Source: Nageia nagi
Lineage: Eukaryota; Pinophyta
Length of the DNA stretch: 64,000 nt
Assembly: GCA_050084985.1 (NCBI GenBank)
Contig: JBITNC010000001.1
Location: 107,260,001-107,324,000, forward strand
Reading direction: 5' to 3'
Shown: piece by piece, positions 37,891 to 50,661 of the stretch
Layout: every line of letters begins with the position of its first letter
Numbering within the stretch: position 1 is the first letter of the stretch
Program-made: the position numbers and the translations under genes
Notes under the pieces: generated by a model
What the model was told of the DNA's origin: nothing
The model's input: only the letters and a program-made list of their open reading frames with translations
Database searches by the model: none

Positions 37891-38180
37891 CAAGGAAGTA
37901 GGATGTATTGTCAATAAGGGAAATGCCTACAATTTGTATCCTTGAGTTGCAAGGAAGTAGGATGCATTCCCAATGAGGGAAATGCTTAAAATTTGTATCC
38001 TTAAGTTGTAAGGAAGTAGGATGTATTCTAGTGAGGGAAATACCTACAATTTGTATCCTTGAGTTGTAAGGAAGTAGGATGCATTCCTAGTGAGGGAAGT
38101 GCCTACAACTGTATTCTTGAGTTCCAAGAAAGTAGGATGTATTCCTAGTGAGGGAAATTCCTAAAATTGTATCATTATTT
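37891..38180. repeat. 58-59-base minisatellite, five copies
   Basis: Units start at 37891, 37950, 38009, 38067 and 38125, each opening with caaggaagtaggatg or taaggaagtaggatg and containing gagggaaatgcctacaa. Units differ by a few bases. No coding periodicity is visible. Confidence 0.92.
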
Positions 38181-38437
38181 AAGCTACCAAGTCAATATGT
38201 AAACATAATTTAGTAATATGAGGTTACATGTAGCATATATTTGTGTTTGTAGCATAAGGGATATATTGCATTATTCTTGAATCATGGTATGGAATTTTGT
38301 AAATGAAGTATTCTAGTTTTAGATGCATGAAATTTTTTTTTTTTTTTTTATGTTTTCCTTTTTACAAACATTAGATATAGTCTATTTTCCATCCCCATCC
38401 TTATGAATAAAAATCCTAATCAAGCATAATCATCTAG

Positions 38438-39839
38438 TTCACAAGGTCCTTAACCTTCATCAAAATCAATCTCTCGGGTCAACACCTTCATCATCATCAC
38501 CTCCATTGGATGTACCTCACCCTACACATCCAATGATAAGTTTTGTTTATCATGGAATCTTTCTCATCACATATAATTAGTTTAAGCCTCAAGTTAAGGA
38601 GCCTCAACCTAATCCACTAAATATTAATCATATAATCAAGTTTTTCCACCTCATGACCTTTATCATTCATCATGCATGAATCTCAACCTTCCAAGAGGAA
38701 GAGTGTCACACTTCTTCTCATTTTAATCATATCATTGAAGATAAGGATGATGATGATGATAATTCTAATACTTATCCTATCTTAGTGCTATATTTTGGTC
38801 TTGTTCTAGAGGAATATCAAATTGAGGATGTATCTTGTAACATACAATCTATTAGGGATTTTTGTTGACCTTAAGATACCTCCACCACTATCAGGTCTAT
38901 GGTTCCTTTAATTTGAAGTCCTAAATAATCTTTTTTCATTTATGTTTGCATTAATTATCAATATAATGTTCCTTTTGATCATTATTTGAAAGAGAATTTT
39001 TGTGCTAATATTAATTACTTATCTTGTACTAACTATTTTTGGTGATACTTTAAACATTACAAGTGGCAAGGTTATGGCCTAGGTAAGTATGATCAAGGTA
39101 TGGTCAATCCTTTTCAAACTACTTTTCAAGCAAGTCATAACAAGTGGGGCATTATTTTCAAGATTTCAAAATCCTCTTCTCTTGAATAAGATTTTCTAAT
39201 CTCAATATTCATAATCAATCTTTTGATATTGATGATATTGGTCTTTATTTTGGTCATTTTAGTCCCATCTCATCAAATTGTTCTATCCCTTTGTACTTCT
39301 CTAATGACCCTTTGTATTTCAACATGGTTTATTTTATAAAAATGGTATCTATCCATGAGGCATATCCCTTTTATCACCCCTTGATGGTAAATATTTGATT
39401 ATTTTTGGTCCTAAATTCATTGATTTCTTTGTACCACCATCAAGGTTCTTTTCACCAACACCAAGCAATTTTTGCTTTCCTCCTCACTTATCCTTAGGTG
39501 AGGCATCTTCATCTAGTATTGTATCATCCATATCTAATCCTACAAATATGATTACACATATATTATTATACTAAAGTAACTTGAAGAAGGGTGTCACATG
39601 CATGTTGGGGGCTGGTCAAAGTTGACATTGGTGATAATCTTTAAAATCTTGAGTTTGTTAATGTTAATGATGTTTTGAATAAGTATAAATGTGATCTATT
39701 TTGATCCATTTTGATTGAGTGTTCTAATATTTTTGATTTTATTTATGATGATATGTTAGTATTAGATTTAAATCTATGGTACATAACATCATAACTTACC
39801 CCAATGCCAAACCTATCAAGAAAAAACCTAGGAAAGTCA
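38438..39839 (+). pseudogene. RLG-1 protease-RT linker with G-patch-like motif
   Basis: After the RLX-5 join, SSQGP and an acidic, histidine-rich stretch (FNHIIEDKDDDDDNSNTYPI, about 38725) lead to YKWQGYGLGKYDQG at about 39056-39097, a G-patch-like motif also seen in degraded form in RLG-2. Then an unstructured segment to the RT start. In intact relatives this joins protease to RT; function of the motif inside the element is not known to me. Confidence 0.75.
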
Positions 39840-41100
39840 ATGCAACTCAATCTCTCTTGATTAGATGGTCAGATCAAGGCTTGCTTCATTGAACCTATTG
39901 ACTAACATAAGTGGGTTTCTAATATGGTTCCTACTAGTAGGTCATATGGTCATATCCATATTTGTATGGACTTTTATGATCTTAACAAGGCCTATCCTAA
40001 GTATAATTTCTATTTATCCAACATCGATATCTTGGTTAATAATAAATTGGGGTATAAGATGTTTTCTCTTATGGATAATTTTTCTATCTACAACCAAATT
40101 TGGGTCAATCCCAAAGATAAACATAAGATAATTTTCACAATCACTTAGGGGACTTATTTCTATATGGTAATGCCTTTTTGTCTTAAGAATGCTGACACTA
40201 CCTACCAAAGGAACACCACCTATATCTTCCATTATATGATATAAAGCATCATGAAAGATTATGTTGATTATATTTTAGCCAAGTATAATACATTTGAAAA
40301 ACATTTGGAGGTTCTTCGTAAGGTCTTCCATTACTTTCTCAAGCATAACATTAGGTTGAATCCTAAGAAATGTGCCTTTGGTCTCACATTGGAAAAGCTC
40401 TTAGGGTTCATTATGTCCAAATGAGGTATTAATATTGACCCTAAAAAGATAAAATATATTGTGGATATGCCTCCACCTCAAAATATCAAAATCTTGAGGA
40501 GTCTTCAAGGTAAAATCTAGATCATTCATCACTTTATATATTAGCTTTTGGATAAGGTTCTCCCCTTTAATGAGCTCTTGAAGAATGGTGTTATATTTGA
40601 GTGGAATGAGAAGTTCCAACAAGATTTTTATGATATTAAGAGGCATATCACCACTCCTCTCTTGATAAATCCTAGATATGGTATACCTTTCCATCTCTAT
40701 CTTTCAGTAATTAATTTTGCCTTAGGTATCATATTTTCCCAAAAAAATGATTAAGGAAAAGAACAAGCCATCTATTACCTTAGCATACTCTTGTTGTTTA
40801 TGATATCAAATATATCTATATGGTGTATATTTACCTTACCATTATCTTTGGAGTAAATAAATTACATCGTTACATGCTTAATCATACAACATACATGATT
40901 TCTCATACTAATATGCTTCAATATATGATGAGAAAAACTTATCATAATTATTGAACCTCTAAGTGGCTCATGTTTTTGTTTGAGTTTTACCTTGAGCTTA
41001 TTATTTATAAATCCATTAAATATTAGGTCATTGCAAATTAGTTGGATGATATGCCATTGTTAGATTATTCTCCTCTACATACCAATCTCCCTAATTAGGA
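39840..41100 (+). pseudogene. RLG-1 reverse transcriptase and first RNase H, decayed
   Basis: RT fingers HIHICMDFYDLNKAYPK (39949-40000), KMFSLMDNFSIYNQIW, FYMVMPFCLKNADTTYQR, then KDYVDYILAKYNTFEKHLE: the Y-V-D-D box reads Y-V-D-Y (last Asp to Tyr), so it is inactive. LNPKKCAFGLTLEKLLGFIM and the RNase H connection EWNEKFQQDFYDIKRHI (40598) follow, with ALGIIFSQKND then EQAIYYLS near 40750. Frame lost after about 40800. Order and motifs match RLG-2. Confidence 0.9.
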
Positions 41101-41480
41101 TATCTTAAAGATTAACAAAGAGGAAGAGTTTATCGACACACATGAGGACTTTGACATGACTATGTACTTTGATACATTGAATTGTGAGCAAAGGGATGGT
41201 GTAGGAGTTATCTTCTTCATGTGTTAGGGTTTTCCTATCCCTTATTATTATTTATGGAGACTTTCTCTTGGTCATTAATCAAATCCTTGGAGTTTATCAA
41301 TGTCATAATGAGATCCTTAAGTTTTATAGGGAGGAGGTATTCAACCTCTTTAAGTGCTTCAAAGCCTATAGGATCTAGTATGCCCCTAGGTCATCCAATA
41401 GGTTTATGGATGCCATTACTTCTTTAGGGTCACTCATTCCACATAATCCTCATTGATGTATCTAAAATGATTAATTTGTG
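41101..41480 (+). pseudogene. RLG-1 second (archaeal-type) RNase H remnant
   Basis: MTMYFDTLNCEQRDGVGVIF at about 41155-41214 matches the start of the extra RNase H domain (M-Y-F-D-G-A...G-x-G-V-G-V) found between the first RNase H and integrase in Tat-clade elements. The rest (GFPIPYYYLW, LSLGH) breaks up by 41300 and no further acidic catalytic residues can be placed. Presence of two RNase H domains is the main argument for assigning RLG-1 to the Tat clade. Confidence 0.72.
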
Positions 41481-41599
41481 ACCATTAAGAAGTAATCACT
41501 CAAGTCACATTTTACCTCCCCTCTCATTGAAGTTAGTATTGGTGAGATTTTGGTCAAATCTCAAGACTTTTGGTACAAGCAACTTCATAAGTACCTCAA

Positions 41600-42830
41600 G
41601 TGGAATGCCCTTCCTCCTAAAATGTCTTCTAGTGAGAAGTGATACTTTAAGCATAAAGCCACTTGGTATGAACTTTTAGGGGATGTCCTCTATGATCTAT
41701 CTTTTAATGAAGTTCTCATTCAATATATTAAGCATTATGACCAACATATTTCCATATTAGATTGTCATGATAATATTTGTGGTGAACAATTTAATGAAAC
41801 TACTATTACAAACTTTATCCTACAAATGGGTTATTATTGGCCCACCATGGAGCATGATTGCAATGAATATGTTAATAAGTGCATCAAATGTTAACAACAT
41901 TCTCACCTCTAGCATATATTGTCTAAGCCTATGTAGCCCATATAGGTATTGTGGCCTTTCATCTAGTGGGGCTTTCATCTCGTTAGTCAGTTTGTTCCTT
42001 CTTCATCAGGTGTTCATAAGTTCATTATCACTACTACTGAGTACATTGCCAAGTGGATTCAAGTGATACTTTTAGTCTCTAATATAGGTACAAATATTGC
42101 ATCTTTCATAGAGAATTATATCATATGTTGATTCTGTATTCTTTCTAGGATCATTACTGATAATTATCCTAATTTCAAGAATCAACATGTTAGGAGAATG
42201 TGCAATCGACCATATAAAGTAATCATTCTTTATGCATTATTAGCCACAAGGTAATGGTAAATATAAAGTAACTAATAAGATGATTTTCATGATTATCAAG
42301 AATATGTGTAATGATAATCATCATAATTGGTATGAGTATCTTCCATATGTTTTATGGGTATATCACACTAGCATTCATATGCCCATAGGTGCTACTTCTT
42401 TCTCTCTCATTTATGGTGATAATAATGTCATGCCTCATGAGCTTCAAATCCCTTACTTATGAATGTCACTCAAGGATAGTATCCTTAATCATGAGACTCA
42501 TTGGGCTAGACTAGATCAACTCCTTTTGCTTGATGAGATACATGTCAATGTAATCGAGCATCATAAGGTTTATGAAGAACATATCAAGAGAGAATTTAAT
42601 AAGAAAGTTCAACCTTGAAAGTTTCAAGTTGTAAGCCTTATTCTCAAAGAGAATTAGTAGTAGTACCATCTTGAGCATTCTCTTAGGGACAAATTTACTC
42701 CTAATTGGAAATGCCTCTACATCATCAAGCATAATATTGATTTAAGTGTACACCATATCAAATATTTTGGATAGAAAGAGCTTGAGCCTATCAATATCAT
42801 TCATCTTCATCCTTCCTATTCTTGATTTTA
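41600..42830 (+). pseudogene. RLG-1 integrase, decayed
   Basis: LLGDVLYDLSFNEVLIQYIK (41668) then MGYYWPTMEHDCNEYVNKC with the H-H-C-C zinc region partly kept. Core: GVHKFIITTTEYIAKW (42010-42057; first Asp region damaged), RIITDNYPNFKN (second Asp kept), LQGNGKYKVTNKMI (Glu changed to Lys/Tyr context, so the third catalytic acid is lost). Tail: YHTSIHMPIGATSFSLIYG and LLLLDEIHVNVIEH, ending about 42830 (HLHPSYS). Several stops. Confidence 0.88.
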
Positions 42831-45027
42831 TTAGTGTTTATTTATGTATATATATCTTATCATCCTTTATTTTTTATTTTTTCTCTCATGTCATCATGAT
42901 CATTATCATTATTCCACCTACACTAAGTGAGGGGATGATACCTTACATGTAGGTATTCATTCTTTGCTTATGCATTTTATCACTTTTTTCACTCAACCCT
43001 TTGTTTTATTTTTCTAAGCACTTCATCAATAGTTGACACAATATCCTATACCTCCTTTTGAAGTTGTGCACTCATGTACACTATGGGTTATGATAATAGT
43101 CACTTATCTCCTAACTATTATATGCCATATCATTATTCATTTATATATCTTTCATCATGTTTGATTACTTACATTGATCATCTTATTTGGTATCAATATT
43201 GGTCCTCCTCTAGGGTTTACCATTGGACATTATCTCTTGAATATCCAACAAATTAAGCACAATATTGAACATACATGGAAATTGATCCCTTATGTACCTA
43301 GACAAGCCAAGACAATCTTCTCTATTTCTTGTGTTTTATTTCATCATTGACATTGGTGTATGTCCATTCACATATTTTTTCATATTATACCATATACTAT
43401 TCCTAATGAGGATGTAACCACTTGGTTCATAGCCATCCTAGGTTGTATAATGCGATTCCCTTAGGTTTTACCATAGGTCTTGACTATCATTATTTTTGAG
43501 GGATATCCTTATGTTACAGATGACTTGGTGACATGTTTTAACATCCTTCGATGCCACTTATTTTTTTTATCATTTAGTAATACTTTTCATTTTCTTTTCT
43601 TGTTTTTTTATATTTTGGTACTTTCATATTTTATATTATGGTATTTTTACACTTTACTTATCATTGGTCTTCATGTTTTTTATCTTTATTTTGATCATTT
43701 TATCCATTTTGACTATTTTTTCATTTTCTTTAAGTTGCTACTTGGCCTTGTGTAGTGCCTTGGAGTGCATGCATGTTCCTTGGTTGTGTCTCACCAATTT
43801 TATAAATTTATTCTTGTGTTATCTCTTTATGTCATTTTAAATTGCCCTATTTAGTTTCATCTAATTTTGAGATCATTTTCTAGCTTTACAGATTTTAGGG
43901 ATGAAGGTCCTAAAATTTGACCCCTATAATAATTATCTTTTAGATTGATATTTTTGACTTGTTAAATGATGCTTGTATTTATTTTCATATTTTTTATGGT
44001 TCTTTACCTATATAAAAGTGATATTCATGTCAAATTTCATGTCCATAGCTTATCATTTTATTCCTTTTTGAAATTCAAATCAAAGGTACTTGGAGTGACA
44101 CCCTTTCAGTGACTACTAAAAGATGTCACAACTTGATAAGTTGCTTGCAATGTGGGCCTCATATATTGATCAAATAGACTTTATTTTTTGATTATTTTAT
44201 TCTATTCGTATATTTAATTACCTAAAATCATATCATAAAATCTATTTGGTCCTTCAACATGTTGGTTGTTTAATATCCTTCACTGAAGTTTATCTTTTTT
44301 CATTTTTCACTTGTCAAAATTTTGTTAAAATCCTATTTCAAGCTATTAATTTTCATGTCAATTTAAGTGTTTTTATTTTGTTATCATTGCATAACATGTT
44401 CAATGATGTTTATGATATTTTAAATTTTGATTATTCATGGTGCTTTGCATGAGTCCACTTAGTCACCCTATTTCCTTTTCATCATCTAATTTTGTCAATA
44501 CTTTTTCATGTTTCTTATCATCATTGTACTTCTTATTCTTGTCTTATTTGTAAGTCATAAGTATTAAGTTTTAATCTCTCCTTATTGTTCATTTTTTATT
44601 AGGTTATTGTTGTGATCATACTTTCAATTTTTGATCATTTCATTTTTCCTTATCATTTGTCAATCTATCTTTATAGTTTTCCATCATCATTTCATTAGCA
44701 TTTTATTGGTTAGATTTTATTTACTTGTATTTATGTTTTTTTTTTAATCCTTTTAGTCTTCTTATAATCCATTTCTTGCTTATTTATCATCATTTTTATA
44801 CTATGTGTTCATTTTATTTGTTATGTACATGTGTTTTATGTGATCCTATTGTGTATGTACATTCTAGTCTTGTTATCTATCCATATACAAATCATCCATG
44901 CATAGTGTGTTCTTTTTTATTCATACACATGTGTTTATTACATACATAGGTATTGTTCATTACCCATGAATGTGCATAATTATAATTTAATTATGTGTGT
45001 GATTTATTTATACATCCATATTATTTT
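42831..45027 (+). other. RLG-1 tail, part 1: pyrimidine-rich, no gene
   Basis: Plus strand is strongly T-rich (long stretches of ttttattttt and tcattttat at 43550-43740 and 44160-44900) with few purine runs. Open frames here are Phe/Leu/Ile low-complexity artefacts of composition. No family motif was found. Confidence 0.6.
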
Positions 45028-45658
45028 TGTAGACACCTAAAAATGCTTTATTATTTATTTAATAAATCATATTTAGAATTCTTAAATGATTTAATGCAAT
45101 ATTAAATATATCAAGATAAAAGGATGTTATAATACAATACCATGTGTTATATTAAATGCTATATCATATATCATGGGTTTTATTTTAAAGTATCTTGAAT
45201 ATAACAATGATTGTATTATTGCATGAGGTCAACCTTCACTCCTTCTATGTCTTTTGCAAGCTATATAAATATGTGGATAGGTTGATCTCCACATATTGAA
45301 ACTATTTTGATGTTGATAAAGAACTCTGATAGGTGGTTTTCAACTATAACAGTATCTTTGGATGCCACCTATCTTAAGAATTTATTATACTATGAGTTTT
45401 GGACTTTTTATCTTTGGTGCGCATCATAATTTGACATATTGGTTCATGCACATAAATATTAGCTATGAGCTCACCATAAGTCTAATCCTAATCCTATGAA
45501 TATTCATTGCTATCTACTTTTGAGGATTGTACACACACTTCATATCAGGTGCACACTTTTCATGTATATTTGTTATGATCTAATATAGTGTTTATTGTAT
45601 ATTGTAGACTATATATTTAATTGTATTTATTTGTATTTTACACAATTTAGAGTCTACA
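45028..45658 (+). repeat. RLG-7 5' LTR
   Basis: 631 bases. TATA box ctatataaata at about 45261-45271. Relative to the 3' LTR it lacks about 120 bases near 45440 (between aatttgacatat and tggttcatgcac). Followed by ttttggtgaaccctaa, the likely PBS position. Confidence 0.9.
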
Positions 45659-46205
45659 TTTTGGTGAACCCTAACATATCCTACAAACCCTATAATTTTT
45701 CAATTTAGGATATCACATTTTCTAAGAAGTCTTGCATTAGAAACCGTTGATTTTGTTTTCCTTTTGGTTGAGTTAATTTTCTTAAAATTTATAAAATTTT
45801 ATTGCTTCCAATAAATTTTATTTTTTTGTAAAACATCACTATAGAAAAACTCAATTTTTGGAGGTCATTTTCTTTAATTAGGTGGGATTTAGCATTAGAA
45901 ACTTTTTCCAAACCATATATAAATATAATTGGAGAATTTTTCTAATTTTTCTAGGTCTAGATTTGCATATTTTAAGTGATTTTGAAAATATTTTTGAAGA
46001 AAAATTCATATTTTAAAATCATAAAATTTGAAAATATTTTAAATCTATTTAGTGACTTGTTTCATGATAAAAAATTTCCAAACCCATAGGTCATCATAGT
46101 CGGTAACTTTTTGAGATTAATTTGAGCTTATTGCATGCATTTTTATCAAGATTTCTTGAGGTTTTCATATAAAAATATTTTTTTTACATTTGCTTGCATT
46201 TTATC

Positions 46206-47230
46206 ATGGATATTAAATCTAAAAGTGGTTTTTTTGAATATTTGAAAGGGATAAGTGATTTATTTTCACCTTCTCCTACATAAGAAATGTCTAAGGATAT
46301 GGACATTGTGCAACATAACAATAAGAAATCTTTTGATGAAATGAGTTTACCAAATTCATGCTTGACTACTAATGATGATGTGTAAAATGATATGTTAATC
46401 ATATAAAATCAAGTTCATGATAATGTTAGTTATGATGATGATGATTATATGGCTGATTTTGATTATGATGCATATTTAAACCTTGAAGCTATGGATAAAT
46501 ATGAAATGTATGATATCACATTTGAAAATTTAACACCTCAAGATCAACTTAATAAAATTAAAGAGCATATGTTAGCCAATACTTATTTGATGTTAGACAT
46601 TTATAATGATCTTGATTTGAAAGAAAAATATCATGCATTTTTAAGAAAATAATTAGATACATTGTTAGAAGATCCATACACAAGAAAATATTCTATGCAA
46701 AAGTTTGAGAAAAAAAACATACAAAAGCAACAACATAATCAAACACCTCAACCAAAACCATAACTAAAACTACAAACTAAACCTCAAATTCAAATTTCAT
46801 CTCAAAAAAAAAAATCAAAATAATGTTGGCAAAAAGTAACATCTTAGGAAACATTGAAAATATAGGATGCTCACATTATAGATAAACCTAAACAAGATGC
46901 CCATAATTGTTCCCCACCACTCGATCAAGAGGCCCCCAAATTTGAGATGTGTAGTGGACATCAACCAAGGCTTAATATGAGAGATCTAATGAAAAAGGTT
47001 TATTAATGCCATTAGAAAAAAGCATAGAATATGATCATATTCTAATGGAAAATGAGGATACATATTGTACTTATCATCAAAGAAAGGGTCATGCTACAAA
47101 TTCTTGTAATGCTTTGAAACTTATAATTTTGGACCTTATTGCATAAGGGAAATATAATATTCATCAACATGTTTTAGATACAAATATTTTGGACAAAATT
47201 GTAGAATTTTAGAATAAATGTGATGAAAAA
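46206..47230 (+). pseudogene. RLG-7 gag, decayed
   Basis: The ATG at 46206 opens MDIKSKSGFFEYLKGISDLF. Acidic segment YMADFDYDAYLNLEAMDKYE (open frame 46449-46652) then Gln/Pro/Lys-rich spacer. Near the C-terminus an intact CCHC-like knuckle C-T-Y-H-Q-R-K-G-H-A-T-N-S-C (47066-47107, spacing C-x2-H-x4-H-x4-C) followed by LKLIILDLIA, the helix that follows this knuckle in Tat-type gag. Several stops at former Gln codons. Only gag is present; Pol must have come from a relative. Confidence 0.8.
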
Positions 47231-49554
47231 TCATTCCATTAGTAGTGTGTTATACTTCTTGAAGGCCTCTAGCAGTGTGAAAATAGTGATGGAAATGATG
47301 GTTCTTGCTCTGCAAATCCAACTAGATAGGAGAGCATAAGAAAAAGTTCAATTCAATTAGATCTATATGAGATTTAGTTACAAAAATTTAGAAAGCAAAA
47401 AGATTGATCCTATAAATAATATTAAATCAAAATAAAAATTCTTAAATTCTTTATAAATGATATCAAAAGGTTTTCGAGTGATAAAATTGATTTAATTAAT
47501 CAAATTAATAATCTATACTCGTAATGATTAAACATTAGAAAGACTCAAAAGAGATTGCATTGCTAGTGGTGGTTCCACCACCTATTATTTTGTTATAATT
47601 TTTTATTATGTATTTAATATAGGTTGTATATCATAAGTCGATCCATTTCATGCATTTGATTACCATGGAAAATTTTATCAAGTTTTTAATCATGCTATCT
47701 TTGCATATTCATCTTTTCTATCATGTTTTGTTGCTTATTATTTTCTCTTTTCATCCTCATCATTTCATTAAGTTTTTTTCTTTCATCAAATATTTTTTTT
47801 CTTATCTTTATCTCTTATCAAGGTTCTCAAATTTGCCATGCTAATCAAATGCCTCATATATAAGGTAGTCTTATGTCTAGTCATTGCATCACATATTAGT
47901 TGTATTTCATTAAAAAAATAAATATAAAATAAAAAAAAGAAAAATAAAAAAATAATGAATATAGAATCAGCTGAGGGCAGTATCAATTTTAGCTGGGGAA
48001 ATTTAAGTTTCAATTGGGGGCATGATAAAAATTAGATATTGAAAATCAAAAGACAAAAATTCAGAATTCAAAAATCAAAAAGTACAAAAATTGCCCATTC
48101 TTAGGACATGAAGGTAAGTATAGGTAAAGTATATCATCTCAAATATTTTTAATATTGGTCATGTTTATGATATTTATTGCAATTGATGAATTAATAGCAC
48201 TATATCTTCTTTGACTATCTGGTATGAAAAGTGAACATTAAATATGCTATTCTTATGATTGCTATTTCAAACAAAATGCATGTTTTAATAATGAAATTTA
48301 AGACCATTGTATCTTTGAAAATCTAATATAATATAGCATTATGATATTGTATATGAAATATTGCATATTTGAATGGTTATTTTCAATGCCACTTGATTGG
48401 ATTATTTCTCCTATGTGATATCATCATTGCAAAGTGAAATTGAATATATGGTAAAATATTGCCAATTCATGATGTATCTTGAAAATGTTATGATAAATGG
48501 TAATGTCATTTCAAATCTAACATGATGCAAAATGATATGGATGATCATCAATTGAATATCTTTTAAATTTCTATGCTTCATATGAAAAAACTCATACCAC
48601 TAGTGACATGTAATGACTATAAATTATTCATAATTGGGGAATGTTGAAATTTTACTTAATATTCACTCATTATTACAAATCATTCATGTATATGCAATTG
48701 TTTATATATAAGGATCAAAATTGTTGAAGACATGATCATAAAATTCTATGCATACCATGTTGTCAATGGTGTGTATTCTCTTTGAACATTTATGCACATT
48801 ATAGTATTAAAATGCAAGGCCATTTAATGTTTGAATATTTGGTAAATTTATAGAAATTGAATGCTATTGTTTGTTGTTCTACTAATGAATATTTTCAAAG
48901 CCATGGTCACTCCATGAGTAACATCTCTTATCAATTGCAAGATTATTCTAAGCTTGAGTCATTAAAAGTTCTCATCAACTTGATAATCATAATTGTTACA
49001 AGCCTTATTCATTAAAATTTCTCATCAGCTTGGTATTTATATAATATGAGTTATCTATCATAGTAGTCTATACATCATGGATATTAAAGCTTGGGACATT
49101 AAAGAGGACCTCATGCACTTTCTCTTCATAGACTATGAGTTATCTATCATAGTAGTCTATATATCATGGTTTATAACACTATGAGTCACATCATCTATAG
49201 TGAAACACTATATATTATATTAATTTTATCCTTACTCTTTACATTCCTTATTATTTCATGGATGTGATCTATGCAAATATATGTTGCTTTGTTCTATAGG
49301 TATTATCCAGGTGAGTAGGAATGGCATAGACCACTTACCTCATATAGGTACTCCCATTTTTTTATCTTGCTTATCCAACACAACATGAGCAAGGGGAAAC
49401 CAAGACCAAAAGGGGAAAAACAACATACCATACTCAACATATCAATCAATGTAGGGAAGTCCACTTTATTATTGAAAATTTTCTTCTCTTCTTTAGACTT
49501 CTTTGGATTATGCATTTTCAATGCTTTTCATTTCATATTAAAAGAAAGAAAAAA
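47231..49554 (+). other. RLG-7 non-coding tail
   Basis: No pol motifs. G-rich spots ctgagggcag, gctggggaaat and ttgggggcat at 47975-48022. Repeats: taagcttgagtcattaaaa/caagccttattcattaaaa with ttctcatcaacttg/ttctcatcagcttg (about 48950-49035), and actatgagttatctatcatag at about 49046 and 49131. Ends in purine-rich aaaagaaagaaaaaa (49540-49554), the polypurine tract. Confidence 0.65.
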
Positions 49555-50308
49555 TGTAGACACCTAAAAATAATTTATCATTTATTTAATAAATCATATT
49601 TAGACTTCTTAAATGATTTAATACAATACTACATATATCAATATAAAAGGATGTTATAATGCAATGCTATGTGTTATATTAAATGCTATATCATATATCA
49701 TGGGTTTTATTTTAAAGTATCTTGAATATAAAAATGATTATATTATTGCATGAGATAAGAATTCACTCCTTTATATGTATTTTTAGGCTATATAAATGCA
49801 TGGATAGGTTGATCTCCATATATTAGAACTCATTGACATGATTAGAACTCTGATGGGTGGTTTTCAATTATAACTATATCTCTAGATTCCACATATCTTA
49901 AGAATTTGTTATACTCTAAGTTTTGGAATTTTTATCTTTTGCACATATCATAATTCAACACATTCCATGTAGTTAGCAATGTGCTTCTCCTACACTAGTA
50001 ACGACATGCTTCTCTCAAGCCATTAGTAGCATGCATCTTCTAGATCAAGGGTTGCAAGATTGGATGGTTAAGCTATTGGTTCATGCACATGAATATTAGC
50101 TATGAGTTCATCATGAGTTTGATCCCAATCCTTCAAAGATTCATTGCTATCTACTTTTGAGGATTGTACACATACTTCATATAAGTTGCATGCTTTTCAT
50201 GTATATCTATTATGATTTGATATAATATCTATTGTATATTTAATTGTATATTATAGACTATTTATTTATTATGTATTATTCATATATTTTCACAATTTAG
50301 AGTCTATA
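49555..50308 (+). repeat. RLG-7 3' LTR
   Basis: 754 bases, same ends as the 5' LTR. TATA box at about 49788-49798. Holds the extra ~120 bases (about 49965-50090) missing from the other copy, including three catgc/ttctc motifs. Confidence 0.9.
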
Positions 50309-50614
50309 GTTTTGTTAGTCAATAAATGCATTAACAACATCCATCCATACATCAAAGTAAAATACTACATCCATATAACTATATAACATAATTAGCATAT
50401 CATCATATTGTATATCATTATCATCACATGTCATAATGAGATTAATAAGAGAGTATCATCTCATCATATCATAACCATAAACATATGCATTTCATCACAT
50501 CATAACCATAAACATATGAATGTCATCACATCATAAAAAATACATGAAATTATACATATAACCATGTATATAAAGCCAATGTCCATCCCATAAGCAATAG
50601 TCCATATATATATA

Positions 50615-50661
<47 letters not shown>

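Larger units (their letters stand above)
28124..38432. mobile_element. RLX-5: unclassified TG...CA insertion containing RLG-6
   Basis: Starts TGTTAGGACCCCC and ends AAGCATAATCA. Flanks CCTAG (28119-28123) and TCTAG (38433-38437) differ by one C-to-T change, consistent with a target duplication, and the flanking reading frame of RLG-1 resumes across the join. The left arm has LTR-like promoter features, but no matching repeat was found at the right end, so class and completeness are unknown. About 4.3 kb without RLG-6. No coding was recognised. Confidence 0.55.
35312..38432. other. RLX-5 right arm: non-coding with several tandem repeats
   Basis: (AT)n at 35408-35454; a perfect 117-base tandem duplication at 35453-35696; a polypurine-tract-like aaaaaaaaaaaggggga near 37207; a five-copy 58-base minisatellite at 37891-38180; poly-T at about 38332-38350. 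No reading frame with family motifs on either strand. Confidence 0.6.
45028..50308 (+). mobile_element. RLG-7: gag-only Tat-like LTR retrotransposon
   Basis: LTRs 45028-45658 and 49555-50308 start TGTAGACACC and end with AGTCTACA/AGTCTATA. Flanks ATTTT (45023-45027) and GTTTT (50309-50313) form a one-mismatch target duplication. The 3.9 kb interior has a gag remnant and a 2.3 kb non-coding tail with no protease, RT or integrase, so it is non-autonomous as it stands. Inserted in the tail of RLG-1. Confidence 0.88.

Noticed and set aside
37891-38180. CRISPR-like array
   Set aside because: Units are contiguous near-identical 58-mers without unique spacers, in eukaryotic retroelement DNA.
43480-43755. 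Open frame of 91 codons rich in Phe, Leu and Tyr (membrane-like)
   Set aside because: Explained by T-rich composition; hydrophobic frames occur in the same region in several registers.
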